NCBI RefSeq assembly: GCF_014174495.1 | Contig: NZ_JACJHR010000049.1 | Coordinates: 1 to 64,000 of the forward strand | Origin: Amycolatopsis echigonensis | GTDB taxonomy: Bacteria; Actinomycetota; Actinomycetes; Mycobacteriales; Pseudonocardiaceae | Length of the DNA stretch: 64,000 nucleotides | Reading direction: 5' to 3' | Part shown: one piece after another, positions 1 to 7,295 of the stretch | Layout: every line of letters begins with the position of its first letter | Position numbering within the stretch: position 1 is the first letter of the stretch | The notes under the pieces: generated by a model | What the model was told of the DNA's origin: nothing | Seen by the model: only the letters and a program-made list of their open reading frames with translations | Database searches by the model: none | Position numbers and translations under genes: made by a program

Positions 1-1
1 G

Positions 2-325
2 GTCATCACGCTGGCGCAGCTGTCGCTCGGCGAGCAGATCGCTCGTTCGTACGCCCCGACCGGCGGCGTCGTGTGCGGCACGGCGACGACTCCGCCCGCC
101 CCGCCGCAGGGCGGTGCCGCACCGGCCGGTCCGGCGAAGCACCTGGCCTACACGAACGGCGCGTACGACACGGTGCCGCTGTTCTGGACGGGCACGGCGA
201 TGCTGCTGCTCGGCGTCGTGATGGTCGCGGCGTTCCCGAACCGGCGGCGTCCGGCGCTGGTGCTGAAGCGGCCGTCCGGCGGCCCTGGCACGCCGTTCAA
301 GCCGTCGCCGTATCCGCGCGACTGA
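2..325 (+). CDS. C-terminal end of a membrane protein (5' truncated by the window edge)
   Basis: The open frame runs in from the window edge with no start codon visible, so only about 107 C-terminal residues are present. They contain a Pro/Ala-rich stretch (TTPPAPPQGGAAP), one clear transmembrane helix (TVPLFWTGTAMLLLGVVMV) and a short basic, Pro-rich cytoplasmic tail ending in SPYPRD. I do not recognise the family. A strong hairpin follows 16 bases after the stop, so this is the last gene of its transcript. It converges on holB. Confidence 0.6.
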   Translation, partial: VITLAQLSLGEQIARSYAPTGGVVCGTATTPPAPPQGGAAPAGPAKHLAYTNGAYDTVPLFWTGTAMLLLGVVMVAAFPNRRRPALVLKRPSGGPGTPFKPSPYPRD

Positions 326-341
326 GTTCCGGCTAGTCATG

Positions 342-379
342 GAAACGGCCTCCTCGCTGACTGGCGAGGGGGCCGTTTC
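342..379. terminator. Bidirectional hairpin terminator
   Basis: A 16-bp inverted repeat (342-357 with 364-379) encloses a 6-base loop, with one G-U type mismatch. It lies between the 3' ends of the truncated membrane-protein gene (+) and holB (-), so it can end both transcripts. Confidence 0.75.
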
Positions 380-425
380 TCGTGAGCGGCAATCACGGTT
401 CTAACCGTGATCAACACTCACGAGT

Positions 426-1625
426 TCAGCCTTGGCGGAGGGTGGTGACCATGGCTTCCACCGCGATCCGCGGCTTCACGTTCAGGCCGATCGCCTCTCG
501 GCACTCCAGTACCGCTTCGAGGCGGCGCAGCGTCGACTCCGGAGACCAGGTCGCCGCCGCGGAGTTGATCTGCTCGGCGTGGTCGGGGTGGGTCAGCGTC
601 GCACCGGAACGCGTGGTCGTCACGAGAACGTCGCGGTAGAAGCCAGCCAGGTCGACCAAGGCGAGGTCGAGCGTGTCGCGCTGGGTTCGCGTCGCACGGG
701 ACTTCTGGCGCTTCTCCAGCTGCTTCACCGCGGCCTCAGCGGCGCGTTTCGCTCCGGCGACGCCCTTGCCGGTGCCGTCGCCGCCCATCGCGGTACGCAG
801 TTCGGAGCGTTCCTGCTCGTCGCGGCCCTTGCTCTCCTCGCCCGCGTCCGCTTCCGCCGCGCTGATCAGCTGGTCGGCGCTGGTGAAAACGTCGTCCGGG
901 CGGCGCAGCCCGAGCGGAATCCGCAGCACGGTGGCGCGACGCTGCCGAGCGGCCTCATCGGTGGCGAGCCGGCGCGCGCGGCCGACGTGGCCGTTGCACA
1001 CCGACGCGGCCCAGTTGGCGCGCTCGGGATCGATGCCGTCGCGGGAGATCAGCACCTGCGCGATCGCCTCGGCGGGCGGGGTGCGCAGCGGGACCAGCCG
1101 GCACCGCGAACGGATGGTGACCGAGACGTCCTCCGGGTGATCCGACGGCGCGCACAGCAGGAAAACAGTGCGTGCGGGAGGCTCTTCCACCGCCTTGAGC
1201 AGTGCGTTCGACGCCCCTTCGGTGAGCCGGTCGGCGTCCTCGATGATCACGACCTGCCATTCGCCGGTCGTCGGCCGACGCGCCGCCGCCTGCACCAGCG
1301 CGCGCATCTCGGCGACCGAAATGGACAGTCCTTCCGGGGCGACCAGCCGCACGTCGGCGTGAGTTCCGGCCATCGTCGTGTGACAGCCGGGGCACGCGCC
1401 ACAGCCCGTTCCGGTGCTGCACTGCAGGGCCGCGGCAAACGTGCGCGCGGCGACCGAACGGCCCGAGCCCGGCGGTCCGGTGAGGAGCCAGGCGTGCGTC
1501 ATCGCCGCTGGCGCGACCGCTTCTCCGGCAACGATCTTGGCCGCCGCGGCCGCTGCCGAGGAAAGCGTTTCCACGGCGGGTTCTTGGCCGACGAGCTCAG
1601 TCCAGACGCCGATCGGAGTCGTCAC
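426..1625 (-). CDS. holB: DNA polymerase III subunit delta'
   Basis: Clamp-loader subunit of the replicative polymerase, 399 residues. It starts with a Val-Gly-Gln-Glu motif (WTELVGQEPAVE) and has a Walker A-like loop GPPGSGRS, with Arg where active ATPases have Lys; delta' is normally a non-hydrolysing subunit. A Cys4 zinc motif (CSTGTGCGACPGC) is followed by a Walker B-like stretch (VVIIEDADRL) and a sensor/SRC motif (SRCRLVPL). The GTG start at 1625 overlaps the stop of the upstream kinase-like gene by four bases (GTGA), implying translational coupling. The C-terminal third is longer and more charged than in proteobacterial homologues, as is usual in actinomycetes. Rv3644c is the mycobacterial counterpart. 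Confidence 0.93.
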   Translation of the reverse strand: MTTPIGVWTELVGQEPAVETLSSAAAAAAKIVAGEAVAPAAMTHAWLLTGPPGSGRSVAARTFAAALQCSTGTGCGACPGCHTTMAGTHADVRLVAPEGLSISVAEMRALVQAAARRPTTGEWQVVIIEDADRLTEGASNALLKAVEEPPARTVFLLCAPSDHPEDVSVTIRSRCRLVPLRTPPAEAIAQVLISRDGIDPERANWAASVCNGHVGRARRLATDEAARQRRATVLRIPLGLRRPDDVFTSADQLISAAEADAGEESKGRDEQERSELRTAMGGDGTGKGVAGAKRAAEAAVKQLEKRQKSRATRTQRDTLDLALVDLAGFYRDVLVTTTRSGATLTHPDHAEQINSAAATWSPESTLRRLEAVLECREAIGLNVKPRIAVEAMVTTLRQG

Positions 1626-3763
1626 CGATCCTCCACTTTGGACACCACGGGCAACGCGTCCGCCCCGTTCTGCGCCGCTTCCGCTTCGGCGGCCACCGCC
1701 TCGGCGACATCCGCCGCGGCCGCGTTCGCCGGCTGCTCCACTGCCGGCTCCGCCGGGGCGAGCGCGGCGAGCGAGCCGACGAAGACCGACTGGACAGCGC
1801 TGCGGACCCGGTCCTCGACCTCGCCGTCCGAGCCCTCCGCGTCGACCACCACGTACCGGTCCGGGTCGGCGGCAGCCATCTCGGCAAGCAGCTTCTGCAC
1901 CCACAGCTGTTCCCTCAGCGGCGGCTGCGGATCCTCCGGGTGCTCGGAGTCGAGGAGCACGGTGAGGTCCGGGCGGAGCCGTCCGGTGGCCCAGTCGACC
2001 AGCCCTTCCAGCTCGTCGCGGTCCAGCTCGCCCGCCGCGGACAGCGACGCGAGCGGGGAGTCGACAAAACGTTCCATGACGACCACGGACCCGGCGTCGA
2101 GCGCGGGCTGGATCTCGCGTTCCACCAGTTCGGCGCGCACGGCCGCGGCGACGAGCGCCTGCGCCCGCACCCCGGTGAGCGCGGCGTCCGAGACAAGCGT
2201 GCGGAAGCGCTGTTCGCCGAGCGCCGGGTCGGCGCTGAGCAGGACTGGACGGGTGCCGGTGCTGAGCCAGCGCGCGAGCCGGGCGGCCTGCTCGGCGGTG
2301 TTGACGGCAGTGGTGCCCTCGATGGCGATCAGGAAGCCGTTGACGCGGCGCGGGTTGCGGCGCAGCGCGTTGCGCAGGTCGCTGAAGATCTTCTCGGTGC
2401 GCCGCTCGTCCATCTGCCGGTAGGCGATGATCCCGAGCAGCACCGCGAGCAGTCCGCCGCCGAGGATGACCGGACGGGTGCCGTCGACGATGATCGGCGT
2501 GCCGAACAGGTCGACATTGCGCTGCCGGACCAGGCCGATCAGCACCGGCGTGACGACCGTCGCGCCGAACAGCACGATCTTGAGCATCGCCTGGTAGATC
2601 GCGTTGATCCGGCCGCGGATCGCGTCCTCGACCCGGGAGCCGATGATCGTGACGCCGGTGAGGAACGCGGTGCCGGCGCAGATGCCGACGAAGGCGACCG
2701 CGCCCACCGAGATCGCCAGGTGCGGCGACAGCGCGACGACGCCGAGCGCGAGCCCGGCGAGGACGATCGAAATGCCGAAGAGCCGGTCGTGCGGAAGCCG
2801 GTGCGCGAGTTTCGGAGCCAGCGCCATGCCGATGGCCAGGCCGAGGAAAACGGCCAGCATGAGCAGGTTGAACGCCGCGTCGCCACCGAGCAGCGAGGAC
2901 GAGTACGGCTTGGCCGCGCCGATGACCGCGCCGCCCGCCGCGAAGGCGCCGAAGGCACCGATCAGCAGGCCGCGGACGATCGGCGTGCTGCGGACGAACT
3001 TGAGCCCGTCGCGCATCATCGCGCCGAAGCCGAACTTCTCCTCGTCGGCCCGCTTGACCTTCTGCTGCGGCGTCGAGTGGACGTCGCGCAGGGACAGCTC
3101 GGGGATGCGGGTGGCGACGAGGATGCCGCTGATCAGGTACAGCAGGCCGGTGATGACGACGACGACCTTGGCGATGTACAGGTCGACGCCGGGGCCCTGG
3201 AACAGGTGGAACGTGGAGTTCGCGCCCTGGATCAGCGCGTTGGCCCCGGCGGCGGTGATGACGGCGAGGCCGTAGGTCATCACCATGCCGAGCTGGTTGG
3301 CGGTCTCGACCTGCTCGGGGCGGCGCAGCAGGTTCGGCACCGCCGCGTCCTTGGACGGGATCCACATGATCGAACAGCAGCCGACCAGGAAGTTCGCCAC
3401 GAACAGCCACCACGGCGCTCCGACGACCGCGATCGAGAGCAGGAAGCCGCAACGCAGCAGGTCGCAGACGACCATGATCTTGCGCCGGTCGAACCGGTCC
3501 GCGAGCAGTCCGCCGATCGGCGCGAAGAGCAGGCCGGGCAGCAGCGCGGTGACGACGACGCCGACGAACGCGTAGTTCTGCGCCGAGTAGTTGTCGAGGA
3601 GCTTGGTGCTCAGGCTGGTCAGGTTCAGCAGGTTCAGCCAGTCGGCGACACTGCACAGATACGTGACGCCCCACAGCCGACGGAATGGCTTGATCGCCAG
3701 CACCCGGCGGGCCCGGTGGATCGTGGACGTCCCGCCTGATCCGCCCGGGCCGGTGCCCGGCAC
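1622..3763 (-). CDS. MFS-type membrane protein fused to a degenerate thymidylate-kinase domain
   Basis: 713 residues. Residues ~15-440 form a major-facilitator domain of 10-12 hydrophobic segments with the loop motif GGLLADRFDRRK. From ~479 the sequence follows the dTMP-kinase fold, including a DRY-like strand (VVMERFVDSPLA) and a late VDWATGRLRPDLTVLLD strand. Such fusions are annotated as tmk in actinomycetes. Here the P-loop, normally GxDGxGKS/T, reads IEGTTAVNTAEQ, without the Gly-Lys-Ser/Thr core, and the Asp of DRY/DRF is Glu. Catalysis is therefore doubtful and a separate active Tmk is expected elsewhere. The C-terminal ~60 residues are an Ala/Glu-rich tail. The start is GTG; an earlier start cannot be excluded. 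Co-transcribed with holB by overlap. Confidence 0.8.
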   Translation of the reverse strand: MPGTGPGGSGGTSTIHRARRVLAIKPFRRLWGVTYLCSVADWLNLLNLTSLSTKLLDNYSAQNYAFVGVVVTALLPGLLFAPIGGLLADRFDRRKIMVVCDLLRCGFLLSIAVVGAPWWLFVANFLVGCCSIMWIPSKDAAVPNLLRRPEQVETANQLGMVMTYGLAVITAAGANALIQGANSTFHLFQGPGVDLYIAKVVVVITGLLYLISGILVATRIPELSLRDVHSTPQQKVKRADEEKFGFGAMMRDGLKFVRSTPIVRGLLIGAFGAFAAGGAVIGAAKPYSSSLLGGDAAFNLLMLAVFLGLAIGMALAPKLAHRLPHDRLFGISIVLAGLALGVVALSPHLAISVGAVAFVGICAGTAFLTGVTIIGSRVEDAIRGRINAIYQAMLKIVLFGATVVTPVLIGLVRQRNVDLFGTPIIVDGTRPVILGGGLLAVLLGIIAYRQMDERRTEKIFSDLRNALRRNPRRVNGFLIAIEGTTAVNTAEQAARLARWLSTGTRPVLLSADPALGEQRFRTLVSDAALTGVRAQALVAAAVRAELVEREIQPALDAGSVVVMERFVDSPLASLSAAGELDRDELEGLVDWATGRLRPDLTVLLDSEHPEDPQPPLREQLWVQKLLAEMAAADPDRYVVVDAEGSDGEVEDRVRSAVQSVFVGSLAALAPAEPAVEQPANAAAADVAEAVAAEAEAAQNGADALPVVSKVEDR

Positions 3764-3911
3764 CGACCGTACGCCCTCGCTGATACGCCCACCCCACTTG
3801 TCACGACGGCGTCAGGCGACCCCTGCGGATCCCCCGACCGTGTAGCCGCCAGGGTAGTCCCGCCGCGGACGCGGGTACGGCACGCCCCGTGATATGCGAG
3901 GTCAGGCGGGG

Positions 3912-4493
3912 TCAGCCAAACAGCCCCTTCACACTGCTCACCAGGCTAGCGATGAACTCGATCGCGACAATTCCGAACACGATGAGCAACACCACGGCGA
4001 GCACTACGCCGGCCGTGCTGCTGGAGGGACGCCCGAAACTGGGCATGCTGATCGAGGGCATCCCGCGCCGGCTCTGCCGTTCGGCGAGCTCCTCCTCGAT
4101 GTCGTCGTCGGCGATCTCGGCGACCCGCTTCGGCCGCGGCCGGGGCACCCTCTTCAACAGCTGAGGAGCCTTGGTCGGCCACGTCCGCTGCCGGGGCAAC
4201 AAGCCCAGCGGAACCAGATCCGGCCGGCCGGAAGGCGGAATCGGATTCGGCGTCTTGACGACGTCCTTCTTCTTGGCTTCCTCTTTCAGCGCGGCCTCGA
4301 CCATCCGCTTGACCTCTTCAGGGTCATGCTGGACCGGCTTGGCAGTAGGCAACGGCCGGGGCGCGCGGCCGGACGCCATCTCGAACCCGGACAACGGATC
4401 GGAGAACCGCTCGCCCCCGACGTCGCCGGCCAACGTCCCGTCCCGGTCGGGCCCGGAGGCGGGAAAGAACGGAGTCCCGTCGCTCGTGCTCAT
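3912..4493 (-). CDS. Tail-anchored membrane protein of unknown function
   Basis: 193 residues. The long polar N-terminal part is rich in Pro, Lys and Arg and includes a charged helix (VKRMVEAALKEEAKKKDVV), a basic patch (KRVPRPRPKRVAE) and an acidic run (DDDIEEELAERQ). A single hydrophobic helix near the C-terminus (VVLAVVLLIVFGIVAIEFI) would anchor it with most of the protein in the cytoplasm. ATG at 4493 is preceded by a GAGGTG ribosome-binding site. It stands alone between the MFS-kinase gene and a repeat-filled intergenic region. I do not recognise a family. Confidence 0.75.
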   Translation of the reverse strand: MSTSDGTPFFPASGPDRDGTLAGDVGGERFSDPLSGFEMASGRAPRPLPTAKPVQHDPEEVKRMVEAALKEEAKKKDVVKTPNPIPPSGRPDLVPLGLLPRQRTWPTKAPQLLKRVPRPRPKRVAEIADDDIEEELAERQSRRGMPSISMPSFGRPSSSTAGVVLAVVLLIVFGIVAIEFIASLVSSVKGLFG

Positions 4494-4763
4494 GGTGACC
4501 ACCTCACTACGGAATGTCCGCCGAGTCCAGTGTCGGCGAGAGTACCGGCTCCCGCATCCGCCCAATGGCCGCAGAACCACTAGTACCCGCGCCCGCGAGG
4601 AGGCACGCCACCCGGACCAGTGACCGCTGATGGACGGCGGTGTGGCGGGTGGTGGCTGGGTCGGTCTGGGGTCGGGTTCTGGGGGTGGGTTCTGGGGTGA
4701 GACAGGGTCGAGTTTGGGAAGGGGGCCGGGTTGACCGCGGTGGCGGCGTGGCCGGTTCGGCGG

Positions 4764-4902
4764 GCTCGCCGGAGCGACCTGGCTGGCCACGCCGACAGGC
4801 TCGCCGAAACAGCTGTGCTGGCCCAGCCGAGGGGTCGCCGAAGCAGCCGCGCTGGCCAAACCGACGAGCTCGCCGAAGCGACCGGCTGGACAGATCGGCG
4901 GG
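4764..4902. repeat. 35-bp imperfect tandem repeat, about four copies
   Basis: Copies begin with GCTCGCCG-like octamers at 4764, 4799, 4833 and 4868 (spacing 35, 34, 35). Each continues with a C(A/G)(G/A)C core, a CTGGCCA block and CCGA. The spacing is not a multiple of three throughout and no ribosome-binding site is associated, so I read it as a non-coding minisatellite. Confidence 0.6.
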
Positions 4903-5023
4903 AGGGCCGGGCCAGCAAACTGGCCGGATTGACCAGCTTGCCTCACGGAAGCCGATCCTTGGCCTGACCAAACCGGGCGGCGATGGCCGCAACTCTGCCC
5001 AGCCGCGACCCGCGCGCGCACAT

Positions 5024-5135
5024 CTCCCGGCTCCCGGCTCCCGGCTCCCGGCTCCCAGCTCCCAGCTCCCAGCTCCCAGCTCCCAGCTCCCAGCTCCCAG
5101 CTCCCAGCTCCCAGCTCCCAGCTCCCAGCTCCCAG
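5024..5135. repeat. 7-bp tandem array, 16 copies
   Basis: Four CTCCCGG units (5024-5051) are followed by twelve CTCCCAG units (5052-5135) and a partial unit, without interruption. The array begins 36 bases past the stop codon of the EspG-like gene. It looks like a replication-slippage microsatellite. Confidence 0.95.
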
Positions 5136-5170
5136 CTCCGGACGAGCCGAACCGGTCTCACCCCTCCAGG

Positions 5171-6019
5171 TCAAGCATGACTGCGCACCGCCTCCACGAT
5201 CCATGCCTCCGCGGTCCCCCGGGTAGCCGGAGACCACGTCACGACCCATCCGCCGCTGCCCCTGGGCGCGGCGCGGAACTGATACCTCCCCTGGTCGTTG
5301 TCCACCAGCCCGAACGCGCCGTGCGGGTACTCCGCCAGCACCGCGTCCCGCACCGCCAGGTCCACCAGGACCGTTCCCTGCCGGGGCCGGGCCACGGCTT
5401 GCCGGATGACGTCCAGGTCTCCCCACGCCTCCCGCGGGATCAGGCCGCTGTCGTCCGTCTCGATGCGCACCGAGGGACCCGGGCCGGGCGGACGGTCCGG
5501 CAATCCGTCGAACACCCACCCCGGCAGCGCGCTGAGCATTCCGGACCGCAGCCGCGCCCGGCGGCCCAGTTTGCTCATCACCGTGGTGAAGTCCTCGTCT
5601 CCGAAGAACCGCACCTCCCACGGTTCCTCGCTCGCCGGGAACACCCCGGTGACCACTCCCCGGATGAACCCGCCGCGCAGCACTCGGTACAGCTCGACCG
5701 CTTCGGCGGTCACCTCGCCGTCGGCGGCGAGCCCGAGCGCGGCCATTCCGGCGACGAATCGCGTGTACTGCTCCACCTCCTCGGCCAGCCCGGCGCCGAG
5801 CATCGGCCCGAACGACTGCCGGACCTCCTCGGCGAGGCTCAGTCCGGAAGCCGCTCCGGCGGGCTCCTCCTCGGCCAGCACGGGCGGCACCTCGAAATGC
5901 GGGTCGTAGAACTCCATCACCGAAGGCCGCTGCGGCATCTCGGCCCGCAGCGGTCCGATGACCTCGTCGATGACGTCGAAGACGACGGGTGCTGAACTGC
6001 TCACCCCGTCATTGAACAC
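5171..6019 (-). CDS. EspG-like protein under a consensus SOS box
   Basis: 282 residues, soluble, acidic N-terminal half. The family is not certain. The C-terminal pattern (GRYQF, then GGWVVTWSPATRGTAEAWI) and the preceding ARPRQGTVLVDLAVRD segment resemble EspG chaperones of ESX type VII secretion, but the usual EspG N-terminus is not obvious and no ESX genes are nearby. The GTG start at 6019 gives the longest protein; a second GTG at 6004 is possible. A perfect LexA box lies 19 bases upstream, so DNA-damage induction is likely. Downstream lies the 7-bp repeat array. Confidence 0.65.
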   Translation of the reverse strand: MFNDGVSSSAPVVFDVIDEVIGPLRAEMPQRPSVMEFYDPHFEVPPVLAEEEPAGAASGLSLAEEVRQSFGPMLGAGLAEEVEQYTRFVAGMAALGLAADGEVTAEAVELYRVLRGGFIRGVVTGVFPASEEPWEVRFFGDEDFTTVMSKLGRRARLRSGMLSALPGWVFDGLPDRPPGPGPSVRIETDDSGLIPREAWGDLDVIRQAVARPRQGTVLVDLAVRDAVLAEYPHGAFGLVDNDQGRYQFRAAPRGSGGWVVTWSPATRGTAEAWIVEAVRSHA

Positions 6020-6037
6020 CCTGGTACCGACAATTTC

Positions 6038-6053
6038 TCGAACTTTTGTTCGA
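6038..6053. promoter_or_regulatory. LexA/SOS box (perfect match)
   Basis: TCGAACTTTTGTTCGA matches the actinobacterial LexA operator TCGAAC-N4-GTTCGA at all 12 defined positions. It lies between the MFS stop (6083) and the EspG-like GTG start (6019), in position to control the latter. Confidence 0.85.
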
Positions 6054-6082
6054 ATGAACCCATCCGTGCGGCGAGCGGTCGG

Positions 6083-7231
6083 TCAACGCCGCGGCGCCCG
6101 CTCATCGACACGCATCGCAGGCGCGAGGAAACCGACCGTCACCACGAGAGCGCCGACCACGGCCAGCGTCCAGTGCAGGCCGATCCCGCTGCTCAGGCCG
6201 CTGACCAGCACCGGCCCGGCGAGAAACCCGAGGTACCCGCACGCCGCGACGGCCGCGATCGCCCGGCCCGGCGCGTCCGGCTGTTTGCGTCCGGCCGCGC
6301 TCCACGCGAGCGGCACCATCCCGGACACCCCGAGCCCGACCACGGCGAACCCGACCACCGAGACCACCGGCACCGGAACCGCGACCACCAGCAGAAACCC
6401 GGTGACCGTCACCGCGGTCGCGACTCGCATGAACAGCACCGGACCTACGCGCTCGACGACCCGGTCGGCGACCACACGCACGGCGATCATCGTGATCGAG
6501 AAGGCGAAGTAGCCCAGCGACGCGACGGCCGCGCTCGCCGTGGCGACGTCCCGGAGGTACACCGCGCTCCAGTCGTTCACCGTGCCTTCCGCGACGAAAC
6601 CGCAGAACGCGATCACCCCCAACGGGATCAATGCCTTGCTGGGCAAGGCAAACGCTGCCTCGCCCTGTCCGCGATCGGCACCCGGCAGGAACTGCGAAGC
6701 CGCGAAACCCGCGAGCACCAGCAGCACCACGCCAGCGACGGTGAAGTGCACTTCGATCGGAACGCCCCAGACCTCCATCAGCGCCGCGGCACCCGATCCC
6801 GCCAGTCCGCCGATGTTCCAGAATGCGTGGAATCCAGCGAAAATCGGCCGCCCGTAAGCCTCTTCGACGCGCGCGGCGTGCGCGTTCATCGAGACATCGA
6901 GCAGGCTGTTGCCCACTCCGAGCACGACGAGCGCGGCAACGAACAACGGCACGTCCGGCGCGAAGGCGACGAGCGGCAGCCCTCCGCACAGCACCGCGGC
7001 CCCGCAAAGAACCCCGCGCCGGCTGCCGATCTTGGTGATCAACGGCCCCGCGGCCAGCAGGGCGACGACCGAACCGGCGGCGAGCCCGAACAACCCGATC
7101 CCGAGTTCTCCGGCACTGAGGCCGAGTTTCGCTTGTACCGCAGGCACTCGAGCCGCCCACGACGCGAATGCCGCACCGCAAACCGCGAAGACTACGGAAA
7201 CCGCGGCGCGAGCACGCTGTGTCTCCCCCAT
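6083..7231 (-). CDS. MFS transporter (YbjJ-like)
   Basis: 382 residues, twelve predicted hydrophobic segments. Its pattern (SWAARVPAVQAKLGLS near the start, then GVGNSLLDVSMNAHA and FHAFWNIGGLAGS) is typical of the small MFS group related to E. coli YbjJ, of unknown substrate. ATG at 7231 has a GGGGGA ribosome-binding site; an upstream in-frame extension reads through the topA terminator and is not coding. The gene lies downstream of topA but is separated from it by a strong terminator, so it needs its own promoter. Confidence 0.8.
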   Translation of the reverse strand: MGETQRARAAVSVVFAVCGAAFASWAARVPAVQAKLGLSAGELGIGLFGLAAGSVVALLAAGPLITKIGSRRGVLCGAAVLCGGLPLVAFAPDVPLFVAALVVLGVGNSLLDVSMNAHAARVEEAYGRPIFAGFHAFWNIGGLAGSGAAALMEVWGVPIEVHFTVAGVVLLVLAGFAASQFLPGADRGQGEAAFALPSKALIPLGVIAFCGFVAEGTVNDWSAVYLRDVATASAAVASLGYFAFSITMIAVRVVADRVVERVGPVLFMRVATAVTVTGFLLVVAVPVPVVSVVGFAVVGLGVSGMVPLAWSAAGRKQPDAPGRAIAAVAACGYLGFLAGPVLVSGLSSGIGLHWTLAVVGALVVTVGFLAPAMRVDERAPRR

Positions 7232-7245
7232 CCGTCCCCCTGACA

Positions 7246-7287
7246 CGAGAAAGGGCCACCCGGAGTGTTCCAGGTGGCCCTTTCTCG
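7246..7287 (-). terminator. topA terminator
   Basis: A perfect 15-bp stem (7246-7260 with 7273-7287) has a 12-base loop and begins 9 bases past the topA stop on the minus strand. Confidence 0.85.
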
Positions 7288-7295
7288 GATCCTCG

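Larger units (their letters stand above)
4494..5170. other. Intergenic region filled with two tandem-repeat arrays
   Basis: 677 bases with no convincing gene. It carries a roughly fourfold 35-bp imperfect repeat (about 4764-4902) and a 16-copy 7-bp array (5024-5135), listed separately. Frames through it stay open only because of repeats and high GC. The promoter of the tail-anchored gene should lie at the left end. Confidence 0.6.

Noticed and set aside
432-2423. Long open frames antisense to holB and the kinase fusion
   Set aside because: Arg/Gly-rich shadow translations typical of high-GC antisense frames; no ribosome-binding site or family likeness.
4507-4992. Minus-strand open frame across the 35-bp repeats
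   Set aside because: Pro/Arg-rich repeat translation without start signals; it exists only because the repeats lack stops.
5024-5135. CRISPR-like array
   Set aside because: Units are 7 bp, contiguous and without spacers; it is a microsatellite.
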